From Ailanthus altissimus (taxonomy: Eukaryota; Streptophyta; Magnoliopsida; Sapindales; Simaroubaceae): 64,000 nucleotides of DNA. The DNA is taken from contig OX327699.1 of NCBI GenBank assembly GCA_946807835.1, positions 24,850,014 to 24,914,013 on the forward strand, written 5' to 3'. The position numbers were made by a program, and so were the translations under genes. Under the pieces are notes generated by a model. The model had not been told where the DNA came from. It was given only the letters and a program-made list of their open reading frames with translations, and ran no database searches. Positions 45,949 through 59,601 of the stretch are shown piece by piece. How positions within the stretch are numbered: position 1 is the first letter of the stretch; each line of letters begins with the position of its first letter.

Positions 45949-48551
45949 TCAGGACAAGTATACTTGAATACTTGCACTCTTCATTACCTTGCAGACGGGG
46001 CAAACACCAATAAATGATTCACAATCTTTACACAAACACAAGTGTCTACATGGCAAAAGCAAGATAGAAACTTCCTGGACATTACAAGCTCTGCAAATCA
46101 TCTGCTTATTTGTCGAGATTGGATTTCCAGAACCATCCACAACATTCAGATAGTTTAGATTAGTGTGAGAGGCTGTATCGTCTACCTCGCTATCACCACA
46201 ACCCTCCTTCGCATGCATAGGACCTTGTGCCATGGCATGCTTTAGATTGTTCTTCAACACGTTAACTACGGACTCGTTATATTTTGCTTTGTAATGCCAG
46301 GACTGAACTTCCATGCTAACCTGCTTTATTTTTTCCACTAGTTCCTTGTTCTTACGATTCATATTTTCTATTTCAAGCTCCTTTTCGTGAAACTTCCTGC
46401 CAAGTCCTTTTTCTATGGCACTAAGAAAAGAATATGTCTGCCTTTGCTTTAATACTCTAACACCTTTCATCATACTCTCTTCCTGTTTTTAACAGACCAA
46501 GTAAGAATTGGCTGCAAATGCTAGAAAGCCAAAAACAACTTCAAAAGTAACACAAAGTAATTATTACTGACTCTACGTCAAGCCTTATATGCTAAAATAA
46601 AATGCAAGGTGACATATCTCATTTCTAAATGTCTGCAATTTCTACAACCTCTCTTGTTCACACTATTTCCATTACGTTAATTCCATTGAGTTGAAGAAAA
46701 CAGATGCCTTTCCAAGGATAAGGTAATAAAAGCACAATCCGCTTTAAGCATGTAGAATTTTAATAGCTAAAGAAGAAAAATGATTGGAGATTTAAATAAA
46801 GTTAAAATAAGAAACCTTCAGCGATTGACAAGTATTGGAACAAGTTCCAGTTGATCCTTATATAAAAAGCACGTATCCTTAAAGGACACATATTGTTATG
46901 CAACAGTTAACTGGCAAACCCAGCTTTCACCTCTAAGAAAGTAAAGATTTTTGGCAGTACATATTAAAAGATGGAGACATATGTGGCGTCATGTTTTTCA
47001 CATATAATCAGAAATTGCAAGACCCTCTTGAAACTTCATAAATTCAAATCCTATTGTTTGTATGCGTGTGTATACATATATAAAGTGCTTTTCCCTTAAA
47101 CATGAATTGCTTTTAACTTCTTGAGTTACTAAGTATGTCCAATTAACTCCAAAAAATCACAGGGGCTACACTGACAATAAGAACCCAAAACTGCAGTAAA
47201 ATAGCCCACGTCAAGTATTCAGAATCAATCAAAGTAAATGATCATGATGTCAAAAACCAACTGATTAGCATCTAACACATTTTATCATAAAAATCTCCCT
47301 TAGACAGCATATATATGTGTGTGTAAATTGTTCTTCAAAGGACAAATAGTAGAAATAAGAATCAAAGTTATCCTTCTACCTATATGGAATTAGATTATCA
47401 CCTGAATTCTGATGAAGTGATCAAATTCTTCCTTCTGACGGTCAATCTCGACCTTAACAGGGATAATACCAGTAATGTTTTCACACGCAGAAGTGACGGA
47501 TGAATTGTGTTCATCTTCCTCACAGGAAAGTCTCAGCCCAGTTGATACAGGGTTTGGATTCAGAATGCTGCCAGGCTGACCAGCCTCATCTTGATGCAAT
47601 TTATCATTTAAAGATATGTGGTGCTTTTGTTGTCTGGAAATAGATTCAACCTCTCTGATTCTTTTAATTGGCTGCTCTGCGGTAGTTGCATGCTCATTTC
47701 CCACAAAGTTTAAGGGACCAACACCACATCCAACTGGCGACGTAACAGATTGCAACATCCCTCAATGAAATTAGGTCAACCATAAAACACTCGAAGAAGG
47801 AAAAAAATAAAAACTGGAATGGTTAAAGTAAAATGCGTCAAGATTGAAGGCCAGAATTCCAATTGAAATTTACAGCTACAAAAGGATCACATAAAGTGAC
47901 ACTCACGCCCAACATTATAAATAAAAGCAGAATTACCAGATGAATTGATATTGCCCTAACAGAGAAAGAATTGAGGGGAGCAAGAAGAAAAATAAATGTA
48001 ATTTCCTAAATAAAAGATCCTGTTAACCAAAAAAAAAGAAATGAAGAAGCCCCAGCATTCAATTGGTTGATGTGCTTGCCACACATAATTTGAACGAAAC
48101 TGCATTAGCAATGGATTCCCTTCATCCAATTGACAAACTACAGTGGAAAGAATATAATAGTCTTACTGATGTGGCATTAAATAATTAACCAATAAGCTTC
48201 AAAAACTACAAAGCATAAATCATTTAAGAAAAATCAAAATTAACCACAAACATCTAAAATCTAAATGAGGTGTCAGCCATTACGGTAACTAAATAGAGGG
48301 CTTCTCAGAAACACACACTCCTGGTATAAAATGCCCTCAATTAGCACCAAGCAATATCTTAATACAAAGATTTACAATTCACAAAATCACCAATGTGGTT
48401 TTCATAATATTGTTGTACTAATCTGGGCTTACAAAAAATACTCACCATCTCCAAATACCTGCAGCTGTGACAATGTGTTTGCATTAAACTGGAACCGATT
48501 TTCTTCAAGAAAAACGGGAAGCATGTTAATGTTGTTCTCACCTCCAAACAT
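45949..48551 (-). CDS. BOI-related RING-type E3 ubiquitin ligase
   Basis: This is a member of the plant BOI/SBP1 family of E3 ligases, implicated in stress and gibberellin/DELLA responses. Minus-strand exons: 48551-48446, 47760-47402, 46482-45949; borders are GT/AG and phases agree, giving 332 aa. The start MFGGENN...LPVFLEEN is the family N-terminus. The middle has a basic/acidic linker (KRIREVES). The coiled coil about 160-235 includes FLSAIEKGLGRKFHEKELEI and VQSWHYKAKYNESVVNVLKN, resembling the WRD-type region of this family. The C-terminal RING has C285, C288, C300, H302, C304/C306, C309, C316 and C319, with the LLLPCRHLCLCKDC and CPVC cores. All zinc ligands are present. The second intron is about 0.9 kb. 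The exact subfamily member is not resolved. Confidence 0.93.
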
Positions 48552-51229
48552 ATTCCTAACAATAGCCAAAACACAAAATCTTCATTCCTAGATACTTTGG
48601 GAAAAAAAAATCTAAAGTTTCTTCTTAGTAAATAATACATGCAGCATCGTTGCACAATAAAAGAACTTTACCACATACGAATATACAAATTTCTTACCAC
48701 CATAAAAACAGCCAAACCAAAGGTCTAAATTAAATTCAAATTTTGACATAGTAGCTCGCAAATCTCTCTAAAACTAAAATGCTTCATTCCATTTTTCGCC
48801 CAGAAAAACATGACGCTCCGCTCAGATAACGCAGATATTGAGTCGAGATAACATTTTTTTTAATTCAGAAATCGAGATAAGAATACAATCTCAGTTTGTA
48901 TGGCAAGTTAAATGATCATGAAAAATTAAGTGCCAAAACCATTAACAACGCTCTTCTCCCACTCACTCAACGAAACAAACGGTAGCATAAAAACAAAAAC
49001 TTCGCAAAACAGAACGCACCCACTCAATCAAAAAGCAACACATCCCAATTAAAACATAAATATGAGGCCTGAGCATGTCATTTCAAAACTGAAAAACACA
49101 AAGAACTTCATATCTTATCAAAACAAATGAATCAGAAACGGGTGAAAGATAATAATAGTAATAATAATAATAATAAGGAAAAAAAAAAGAATCAGTGCCT
49201 GGGATTGACGAGAATGGAACAAAGAAGGAGGTGAACGGTGAAAGCGTGAAAGAAAAAGAAGAAGGCAAGGAGAAGGGCTAAGAGAAGAGAAAATGAAACA
49301 TCAATGGTAATGCTGGAATGTGGGCGATGAAATTGATAAAAACAAAGTATGCGTATGGGGTAAAAGAAAAGAATGGTGAGTGAGTGGTTAAGGTTAAGGT
49401 TAAGGGTAAGAAGAAAACCAATGATTCCATTTTCCATTTATACGATAGACTACTTCTACTTCTACTTCTACTTTTCTTGTTGTTGGTGTTGGTGTTGGTG
49501 TTGGTGTTGGGTGAATAAGTTGTCGTTGTTTTGTATTGTTTGCTGGATGGTGTTGTGGTGTTCTCTTTCACCCTCGTCAGCTTTCTTTTCGTTTTCCTCT
49601 CCCACCAGTTTTGTTTTTGCTTTTGGTGATTGGTAGCTAGCTATTGACCAAATTGGTCTGTGTGTTTTAAGAATCTTCTAATCTAAAGATGTGTGAAGGT
49701 TGGTTTGGATGGGGCACTACATAATTCTTTGCTTTTCTTGTGGTAGGAAGTTGTTTGAAGCTTTTTTCTGAAGTGCTGATACTTGTTAGTAGATTTTTTT
49801 TTTTATTTATTTGCAGCACATTATGTGTGTATGTTACTTGAACCAAGACCATAGATAACATATTTGAAAATTTTACTCAAAAGAAATGAAAAACTATCTA
49901 TTTGTTATAAAGTACGAAATTTAGCTCCGGCAATCATAAACAAAATACTTACGCCTCCAATTTAAAAGATTGGGTATACAACCGAAATAAGATTAAGTTG
50001 GTACATAAACATTTTAATTTAGTTTATATATATGTGTGTAATAGTTGGAAGTGGATGAATGCTACTCAAATTAGAGATATATTCTTTTAATTAATGTTGG
50101 CCCATTCTAAGTCTAACTAAGATCAACCAATGGTTTCGAAGTCAATAAATTGATCAAGTTGATATGGTTGAAATGATAAACTTAATTCTCGACTCAATTT
50201 CGATCTATTTGAGACGGCATCGCATTCAAAATTGGTTTGAATTTTAATTACAAGATCGCACCGACAACGTCAATTCCAATTGTTTTGTTGGCCACGACAA
50301 ACAAGAATCCTGGTCCATAAACAAACCTTCTTCCTTGTTCTTTCACCAAATGGCAAAGCATCGTGTTTATTGTAAGAAATATCAATATTTGATAATCACA
50401 AGACATTTTTTAACTTGCACCCATATTATTCCCTTCATTCTTACCTATTTTGTATGTTTTGCTTGGGTCTGTGGGCAACTAATCAATTGGGGTAACAGTT
50501 GGAGGTGGCTCCGAGGCAGAGACCGACCAATCATCTAATCTAAGTTAAAAATTAATAGAATAAAAAAAATGGAAATGAAAATGAAAACGAAAAGGTAGGA
50601 GGAGAATCACGATGTGGATGAGCCAGCAGCCAGCAGCCAGCAGTTTAATTACACGAAAATTAGAAAAAACAAGAAATTGGGGCAGAGACGAGGCGGCAGC
50701 AGCAGTCAGCAGAGATGGCAGTGACCCTTTGATGGGCTCACACCACATTACACAAACGCAACCCATGTGGGTTCCACTTGGCTCACCCTCACGTTATGTG
50801 TTCCGTCCATACAGAGCAACACACACAAACCTAAGCGAAATTCAGACGCCGAAGAAATAGAAGTCCATAATTCACGGACACACAACACCAACACACACAG
50901 CTCACCACCTTCTGACATTAAGACCATCATCTGCCATTATAGTGGCCACCCCTTCAGTTTATTCTTTTTATTTATTTATTTATTTTTATATTCATCTCTT
51001 TTTTAAAAAATTATAAAGATGATCGGCCAACTTATTTTTCAGATTCCCTGTATAGTGTATTCTGCAAAGAGGAGGACGGCGGCAAAATGTCAATGCTCTC
51101 CTTTATTAGGCTCGGCCTAATTGTCTAATATATTTAATATAATAAAATAAGTAAAAGTTTTTTAACAATTGTGAAAATTGGTGATCAAATTTTTTTAATA
51201 ATTTTTAGTCACAATTAATAAAAAGACAA
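48552..51229. other. BOI-related gene 5' side and intergenic spacer
   Basis: The BOI leader probably extends into 48.6-49.4 kb, but its start is not defined. 49148-49175 is a (TAA)n microsatellite. 49386-49411 has GGTTAA-type units, and 49477-49512 has (GTTGGT)n. 50600-50960 is less AT-rich (CAGCAG runs and CACACA patches) but shows no convincing exon. I call no gene. Confidence 0.5.
49477..49512. repeat. (GTTGGT)n microsatellite
   Basis: GTTGGT units repeat about six times. An array of CTTCTA units (about 49453-49475) lies immediately to the left. These are simple-sequence DNA upstream of the BOI-related gene. Confidence 0.8.
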
Positions 51230-51917
51230 TATATGATTGAGAATGTATCGAACGAACAATAATATGACAGAAGTTAAAAGTTGTAGCACGAAAGGAATCA
51301 AGCTTCGGCTTAGCAAGATTCAAGCTGTGCACAAGCCAGGTCAAAGCTTGTGCATCGCGGCCTCGAACATGCCAAGCTATAACATAGCCTACACAACAAC
51401 TAGGCGTCACTATACAGCTAAAGTTAGGCTGCGACTCCCAATTCAAGTCTTAATGGTGTTGCGGCACCAAAATTTAAGTTTTAGACTTATTTGCTTTTTT
51501 TTAAAAAAAAAAACTCTGCACATATTATTTTAATCCTAATCAATTTAGGATTTTTTTTAGACTACAAGAATTATGTATAAACTCTTATTTTGCATTTAAG
51601 GTTTATGCATAAAAAAGAGTGTGAAATACAGAGCAAAAAGTAAATTTTAAAAGCACGAAAGAGAGCTCTGAACACGAGAATATTGTATAGAACTTTGAAA
51701 GTTTGTTTTATTATGTATTTATTAAAAATCTCTTAAACGATTCGTTATAATCATTGAGTAAAAAAATTGAAACTAGAATCTTTAATCTACTATAAACATA
51801 AACTAGTTATCGAATTAAGTAAATTCTTATGCTTTGTATTTTTTATTGTTTCTTTATTCGTTTGTGATCTTTCAATTTTTAAATTTTTATGGGTTAATTT
51901 TTCCACAAACCCCAACA
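51230..51917. other. GC-richer insert with a possible decayed LTR
   Basis: 51230-51450 is visibly richer in GC than its neighbours and reads like foreign repeat sequence. From TGTTGCGG (51458) to CCCAACA (51917) the ends look like LTR termini, but flanking five-base sequences (AATGG and ATAAT) do not match. No primer site or coding region was found. Confidence 0.3.
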
Positions 51918-54900
51918 ATAATGTTTGCTAAGAGTATTTTTTATTAAATTTTAGAAAATTGACTCATTTATTAACTTAAATTCTATGAGTATCATTTTCA
52001 ATCTCATGTTTGATATATAAAGTTTAAAAATGATATTTAACAATAATAATGTATTTTAAAAAATTAGTATTATAATATTATATTAATAGTATACAAAATT
52101 AAATATATATTAATAAGTGTCAGTAATTTGTCATGTAACTTTTTTGTTAAGCATTGGAAATGGTCATACTCCTAAATCTTAAATGAAAAATGAATAATAA
52201 TACGTTGGTAGAAAAAAATGGCATTTTAATAAAATTAACGTAATATAAATTATATTATTTTACTTATAATTATATATATAAGGATAGATAATTATTTTAA
52301 TTTTATATTTGTTAAATTTTGAATTAATCAACTATAATATTTTTTATTATTCTTAACCTTCAAATTCATGTGTGTGAATACGTAAATCTTTTTTTAATCT
52401 TCAAAATTATTAATACTAAAATCTGAGATAAGCGTAGTAACTAAATTATTTTTTTATGTAAGAATATGTAAAAATAATTATTCTAGTTATGTTTTTTATT
52501 TATTTATTACTATCTATCTCCCATGTATATAGGAATCTCTATTGAATATTTAAAGTTTGATTATAATTATAAATTTAGAGTTTAATTAGAATTTAAGTTA
52601 GTAGAGGAACTGCAAGACCCATAGGCTTCTTAACTTTAACTAAAAAAGCTCAATCCTAATTATTTTATGATCCACCAATTTTTCTAAATTAACTTCATGT
52701 TATTCTACTAAAAGTTAAAGGTTGTACTATAGTAACCGATATTATTAAGTAAACGTTTATTTATTTAAAATTTCTTTTAATTAAATTAGGTTTTACTTAA
52801 TAATATCGGTTACTAGAGTACAACATGGGTTTTGTCTTTAAACCAATAATAACTACTTAATTGACCATCTAATTGATGCCCATAATTAAAGTTAGGTCAT
52901 TGACAAAAATTTCTTGCATCTTTAATTATTTATTTGCTCATAAGTCACTGAATGTTCTAATGATCACTTTTAATATGTCTATATTTGTAAATTTATAAAT
53001 AAATATTATTATTTAATAAATTATTTATTGAATAAACCGTGGTCATAAATTCAAATGATCAAATATTGCAAACAACTTAAGTGAGCATTGTTTATTTGAT
53101 TACATCTTGCAAATATATGTTCCTACGGCCCATGAAATTATGTCTCTAAGATATCGAGATTTTAACTATTTATATGGACCTCACTTTATAATAACTCAAA
53201 AAATATAACACATAAATGTAAGTTCATTATTTACTTAGGTTTAAGATCAATTAAGCTTTGTTAAAATTGTTTGTTAATTAAAATATACAATATTTAGTAA
53301 ATTAGGTCGAAATTCATAGTAGTATCGTTTAAGGTAACATATACACTAGTTTTTATACTCGAAACTGAAAAATTATAACTTTACACAATGAAATATATTT
53401 TTTTTTATTAATGATTATGAACATGATTTAATTTATAAATAACTTGTAATATATACTTTCTCTATTAACATCATACGCCTAAAATATATATCACTTACTT
53501 TATAAATATAAACTTATCAATATATGCTAAATCATATATATGACTAAAATTTATAAATTAAATAAAACATCATTTCACATATTTTAAGGGTATAAAATAA
53601 CATTATATGTCTAACACAATAAATTTTTATTACTCTAATTTATTATTTTAATTAATTATATATCATATATATAAATATTATATTATTATATATGAAAATA
53701 ATAAAAAAGAATACATCAATACAATAATATATATACATTGGAAATAGAAATATAAAATAAAAACATTGTATACAAAAAATTCAATAATGAATTAAAATTA
53801 ATATTGGAATATCACCAAGCACCCTTCATTATTTCGGATAGTATTTATGTTCTACCTTTTACTTTGCAATTGACTTTCATGGTTTTATGTGATCATGTCT
53901 TTTCTTTATCAAACGTGCAATGACGAAATTGTAGCAGGCCGTTTAAGGGGTCATGGCTCCCCATACTTTGTAACAGTTCTCTTTAAATTTTTATATATAT
54001 TTATAATTTTTAATATTAAAATATTTATTTTTCCCTCCCTTCTCCCTAATTTTTTTTTAATTTTATATTTAGTGGGTTAAATTGTTAATTTAAGAAAGTG
54101 GTTTATACTAGTATTAAATACTTATTTCTTAATACACTATTTAATGTTCAAACAATATTTCATCTTTCTCTAATACAAAAAAATATATATTTACAAATGG
54201 CCCAAAATTTTACATTTTTCAGCTTCATTCTCTTATTTTAATAAAAGTATTTTTATATTTATAAGTAGTCCTTAAAATAAAGTAATTTTATACTTATAAT
54301 TATTTTCCTACATGTAAGATAGATTTTTTTTTTAATACAAAAAAATTTATACTTGTAATTTTTTTCTACATGGAAAAGAATTTTTCAAATTTAACTCACA
54401 TAAATAGACTCACAATTATTGAATACAATACATTAGTGATTTTATCTTCTCTTTAAATTTGTGTCAAAACTCTTCTTCTTAACTCAAAGGTCAAGAAATT
54501 GTTTTTCAAGAAATAAACAAGTTAGAATATTTTAAATCTTATAATTTTATTTATATATTAATTAATTTTTTTAATATATTACTATTATAATTTTAAATGT
54601 ATTTTTTTTATGGATTTTAATCTTTATTTTTTTTTTGCTTTAAATTTATATTAATTTGAATATATAATTTTTTTTTACGAATAATATAATACATGTTTAT
54701 TATTTAATATTTTTTTATTAGAAAGCCATCTACAATTGATCAATTTTAAAATAAAATACTAAAAAATTAAAAATCTATACATCACCACAAATTCTTAAAA
54801 TTTTGCTAAAGTTTCCACCAATATTTTTTTAGTCTATTTATTATTGACATGAAATAAATATATTATTTTATTTTATTTTATTAAATTACAAATTTTATAT

Positions 54901-55280
54901 TATGATTTAGCTCCCAAAACTCAAATCCTAATTCCGCTCGTACGTATGTGGTATTCGCCATCTTTGTCATCTTACCAAGGAACATCATGTTGGCTTTGAA
55001 GTAGTTGCATAGTATTGACATTTTGTAGACATGGTTTGGTTATTTTTATCTATATCTATCTTATTTAATGAATCATAATCAGTCATTGGTTTGGATTAAG
55101 GCTGTTATTCTGTAAAGACTAGAGCAAGTTCTTTATCTTTGAAATATTAATTTTAATATTAGTAGTTTGCATTGTATTCTACATCCAAAAGTTGAGAAAG
55201 ACATTATCTTCGACTTGAGAAAATAAACAAACAAATTCTATGGTCACCTTGAGTGAGTAAAAAATTAGTTTTGAAACAAT
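51918..55280. other. Long AT-rich gene-free spacer
   Basis: Stops occur in all frames with many A/T runs and no coding exon pattern. The only clear structure is the snapback repeat at 52721-52824. Confidence 0.6.
52721..52824. repeat. Snapback inverted repeat, 34-bp stem
   Basis: GTTGTACTATAGTAACCGAT... (52721-52754) is inverted at 52790-52824 with about two mismatches, leaving a 35-nt AT-rich loop. Flanks show no clear target duplication. It may be a mini-MITE or a small hairpin-RNA source. Confidence 0.8.
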
Positions 55281-55575
55281 GTAGGATAAGCTTCGTCGTC
55301 AATAGAAAAATAACACGGATCATTAGCTAAGGCCCTTAAATAACCACTCAATGATAAAGGAGGTAGTGGTGCAAAGAAAGCCAAGAAGTTTGTCTAAAAG
55401 TAGTCTTCTTTGAAAAAATGCATAATAGCTTACTAATCAAGCACTTTTGTGTTGAAGATGAAAAGGGTTAAACGATCTGTTGAAGCTATATAATATAAAA
55501 ATGCATCAATAAAGAAGCGTTCCACCTTAAGGGAAAGCATTCACGAGAGCAATGGTGGACGAATGGAATCCGTTA
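55281..55575 (+). pseudogene. Plastid 23S rRNA fragment in nuclear DNA (NUPT), decayed
   Basis: Stretches such as GATAAGCTTCGTCGTC, TAGCTAAGGCCC, GATAAAGGAGGTAG, GTGCAAAGA.AGCCA, TAATAGC.TACT.ATC, TGAAGCT.TATAATATAAAA and GGTGGACGAA run in the order of the central plastid 23S rRNA. Most changes from the functional rRNA are C to T or G to A. That is the pattern left by deamination of methylated cytosines in nuclear organelle inserts. The left edge could reach about 55240; both ends are approximate. It is not a functional rRNA. Confidence 0.85.
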
Positions 55576-57029
55576 TAGAAATAAAGTTATTTGTAGAATT
55601 AACTTCAAGAAGGGGGAGTATAAATTAGTGTAAGATAATATGATAAAGTCTTCTAAATGAGTGAACACGCTCAATAAAATAAAACAAATTTATTCTTATT
55701 ATTTGATTCTTTTTTTTCTTACGACGTGACTTTTTCTTGAATTTTTTAAGGAAAAAAAAATTATATATCAATGTTTGAGTTAAAATTTAAATTTTGATTT
55801 AATTGAAGAGTAAGTCAAATATTTTTTTTTAATATCAATAGTTTTAGCGGTCGACTCACTTCTTTTAAATTGTTTCTCATTATTAAGAGAAGGTAACGAA
55901 AATAAAATATGAAATTGTTTTATAGCAATAACGTAATGAAGATAAAATACAACCTTGTTTTATAGCAATAATAAGTAATTATTGTTCTTTTAAGGTCAAT
56001 CTATTCACTTGTTTAGACAATATTTTTTTTGTTCACTAATAAATCGACTAATTAAATTTATATTTCTATAATTAATTTGATCCACACCACCCCCCAATAT
56101 GACATATAAGTTGAGACACGTAATAAAAATTTTAAAATATATATAACATATAAGTTGAGACACATAATAAAATTTTAAAATATATAGTACAAGAGTAAAA
56201 TATGTAACAAAATATTTTGGGGAGTTGCATGATATAGAGGGTGAATAATAGATGCTTGTGTAGCATTTTTCTTTAAATTAAGCTCATCAACTCCTCTTTT
56301 GTTGAATGAAATGAAATTGATAATTAAAATTTAGGCAAAAAAAAAAATCCTTAAGAATATATCCTAAGTTCTATACTTTAGAAACATATTTGGTTGTTTA
56401 AGAAAATAAGCAAAGCCAAAGGGTATTTGTTTTTGGTAACATCTAAAACACTCTAAATTCCACGTCACAATTCTTATCCCTCCATAACACGTCAGTGAAT
56501 TCTATTAAAATGCAAAGCACCCGATAACAGCCTCACCACCAACATCCACGTTTGAGGCTAGAAAACACGACACAGGTTCCACATAAGGGGACCAATCAAG
56601 CTATTCCACGTGTAACCTTTCTCGTCCATAATAATCAGCAAAGATCCGCCGCTCCTCTCCTCTCAGTCTTAGACACCAACACCCACAAATTGCCGAGTCC
56701 CAAATATCCATTTACCACATCACAATCCCATATGTAACCCTCACATCTTTACCGTTCCTGACTAAAACGCACAGGACTAATTTGGTAATTTCATTTTAAC
56801 AATATGATAGATAACGTCTACGCAACAACCGTACACAAAAACATATCCCGTAAAAACCGTGCGAACAGCAGGAGCCCCGACAATTTCTTATTGATTAACC
56901 AGTGTCTCTCTCGCTTCAACAATTGCCATTTTTGCCAAGACAAACAGAAACCTTCGAACTTTTGAGACAATTCGAAGAGAGAAATAATTGAAGAGAAACA
57001 AATAGATAAAAATACAAACATAAAAAAAT
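55576..57029. other. Spacer upstream of the UVR-ApaG gene
   Basis: It is AT-rich to about 56400 with two direct duplications: about 41 bp at 55892-55971 and about 40-45 bp at 56102-56186. From 56450 it becomes mixed and holds the likely promoter, including a G-box. The minus-strand open frame near 56818-57021 lies in the leader and is not called. Confidence 0.55.
56607..56612 (+). promoter_or_regulatory. G-box (CACGTG) upstream of the UVR-ApaG gene
   Basis: CACGTG lies in the context CCACGTGTAA, 418 bp before the start codon. G-boxes are common in promoters of light-regulated nuclear genes for plastid proteins. Its use here is inferred. Confidence 0.4.
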
Positions 57030-59601
57030 ATGCATGCCTTAAATAGTGTTAGAGTTTTTACTGATTTTAATTCGACGACGAGGAGGCCTTTGCACGGTCG
57101 AGAGATTTACAATTTCGTCGATTTAGAGTGTGGAAGGAGAAGAATTGGTTGGGCCTCTAAAAATCTTACGAGAACTTGCGGAATTGTAGCCTGTCTTGGC
57201 AGCGGCGGAGCAGGAGAGAGTCTGAGTTCGAGGTCGGGTTCAGGTTCGGGCGGTTTGAGTCCGAGTTCGTTTTTTTCTCGGAGTCAAACTTATGCACTCT
57301 TGAAGCAGCAAATGGAGGTTGCTGCCAAATCCGAGGTTGGTCTTTTGATTCTTTTCTTTTCTTTCGTTTTTGTTTTTCATTATTTTTTAAATAGCGTTTT
57401 CTTTCATGTTTGCAAAACTAGCCAAATTACTTGCTCTCACTTCTCGTGCCTTTATCCAAAAGATAAAACGTCACTGTGTCAAGAAGGCGGCAAAACCTGT
57501 TTCTTATTTCCTAAGCAATTAACGGAAAATAGCGCGCAGTTAAAACCACCATAATGAATCAGCTCCTGTCAATTCATTTTTTCATCACATATTGTGCCTT
57601 GTTTATTTTTGTAACCAAATGAAGGTCTTTGTTTTATGCATAGTAAGAGATGTGCGTTTGAGGATAATCCCAAGAGTTTTTTCTTTATAAGTTTGTCTTG
57701 ATTGTAGGATTATGAAGAAGCTGCAAGAATTCGTGATTCATTGAAATCATTTGAAGAAGATGAGCCGGTTCTTCGGCTTCGAAGGCTAATGAAAGAGGCA
57801 GTTTCTGATGAAAGGTTTGAGGTATCCAATTGTGAATATATATTTATGCTTAATATAAAGTATATGTGTGTTTTCTTATGGGTTTAGTTCATCACTTGCA
57901 AAATGGACGCAAGGAGTTAGGCGTTCATTACTAATGATGCCTGTGTAGGAAACTACTCTTCATTAAATAATTTTTATGAAAATGATTAGTTTGAGAGATA
58001 TGATTGTATTTGTCTAAGAATGAATGGCTTTCTGGACCTTGATAAGGCATTTACTGATCTGGACAGTGATATGTTAGTGGATCACACATATTTATTATGT
58101 AAATTTGATATTAGAAAGGTTGTTGTGGGTGTTATATGTAATCCATTTCCTGAAGCCAAACCCTTTTTCTCCTTCTTCTCTCTCTTGTGTCTAGCCTAAA
58201 TTGTTTGCTGCTACATTTTGATGGTGTTTTAATATATCACCTATGTTGTGTGTATGTGTGAAGGCATGTGTTTTTACTGGCTTCTTGATGATCTCTTGTC
58301 TGTTATCGTATTTGTTTGACAGGATGCTGCTAGGTATCGTGAGGAACTAAAGGAAATAGCTCCACACTGTCTTTTGAAATGTTTGAGTGATGCAACAACC
58401 TTGGTATGACATAAATCTTATTATTATTGCAAATATTGCATAGTGCTTGGAGGGCTATTTAAATCCTTTGGTGCAAAGGATTTTCTATGTGAAATGTTCT
58501 TTCGTTGTATCATTATATGAAGAAGTATTGTTTGGTCTGGTCTACCCAACAATTCATTTTAGTACATACAAGTTGGAGTTGGAGACCTTTCTGACATTCT
58601 TGATAGACCAATTTATGGCATATGAATTTTTCAGGGGATAAGGGTTCAAGTTAGGAGTGTGTACATTGAGGGTCGAAGTCAACCTTTAAAGGGGCAGTAC
58701 TTTTTTGCATACAGAATTAGAATTACAAATAACTCAGATCGTCCTGTTCAACTCCTTAGAAGGCATTGGATTATCACTGATGCCAATGGAAAAACTGAAA
58801 ACGTATGGTGAGTTAATCTCCATGTGCTGTCTTTTCTTTTCAACTTCATCTTTTCATTGTCTATGGTCATGACATGATATTAAATTTTTTCCTCTCATTT
58901 CCTTCCTTTTCCGATATATGAATTTTGTTTCTCCTTTCTTTTTGCAGGGGTGTTGGAGTTATAGGCGAACAGCCAGTCATACTGCCTAGTACAGGTTTTG
59001 AATACTCGTCTGCATGCCCATTAAGCACTCCGAATGGAAGAATGGTGAGATGGGCTAGTTTTTCATTTACATACTTTCAACTTGTTAAATTTAAATCTCA
59101 CTGCACTGGCTTATGGATCCAAGAAGTTAGATCTGATGTCACATGTTGATATTGAGCAACCACCACATTTGCCTCTTTAAAATAAGTTGCATATGCCACA
59201 TCATGGGATATCCCATTGTAATCCAGCTTTTGGTTTTCCTATATTTTTGTGAAGGTGAGGTTTAATAGTTTTTTAATGTGAAACTATTGGTTCACATTTT
59301 CAGAGCAGTGTGAGAGATGAATGTGGCCAGAGAGAAGGGTCCAGAGCTTAAAATTCATTTTTTTTTCATTCATGTAATCTCATATTTGCTTCTATTGGAT
59401 ATATATGTTATTGTAATACCTTAAAGCCGGGATCTTATTGTTGAACAATATCTTAGAAAGTTATATATCTCTGGTTGGTTTGTGATGCAGGAAGGTGATT
59501 TCGAGATGAAACATGTTGATCAAGTAGGTTCACAAACTTTCAATGTGGCAATTGCACCCTTTTCTCTTTCCACAATGAATGATGACAGTGATTATCTTTA
59601 A
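57030..59601 (+). CDS. Plastid-targeted UVR-motif and ApaG (DUF525) domain protein
   Basis: Exons: 57030-57335, 57708-57821, 58323-58403, 58635-58807, 58948-59044, 59491-59601; borders are GT/AG and phases agree, giving 293 aa. Residues 1 to about 85 are Ser/Arg/Gly-rich, like a transit peptide. Two UVR motifs follow: about 92-117 ([20 protein letters not shown]) and about 129-154 ([20 protein letters not shown]); these mediate protein contacts in UvrB/C and Clp-adaptor-type proteins. From 168 an ApaG domain reads [41 protein letters not shown] and [18 protein letters not shown], closing with [11 protein letters not shown]. ApaG folds are fibronectin-like and non-enzymatic. The role is probably a chloroplast adaptor or binding protein, but function is not established. 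The start is the first ATG in frame with the transit peptide. Confidence 0.93.

Noticed and set aside
49386..49411. Interstitial telomere repeat (GGTTAA units)
   Set aside because: The unit is not the plant TTTAGGG repeat and only about four imperfect units are present.
51458..51917. Confident solo LTR
   Set aside because: TGTTG...CAACA ends are suggestive, but the flanking five bases differ and no primer site or partner LTR exists. It is kept only as a low-confidence region.
53889..54080. Small plus-strand open frame as a gene
   Set aside because: It lies in an AT desert, its second half is T-run-driven Phe/Ile/Leu, and it lacks splice or family support.
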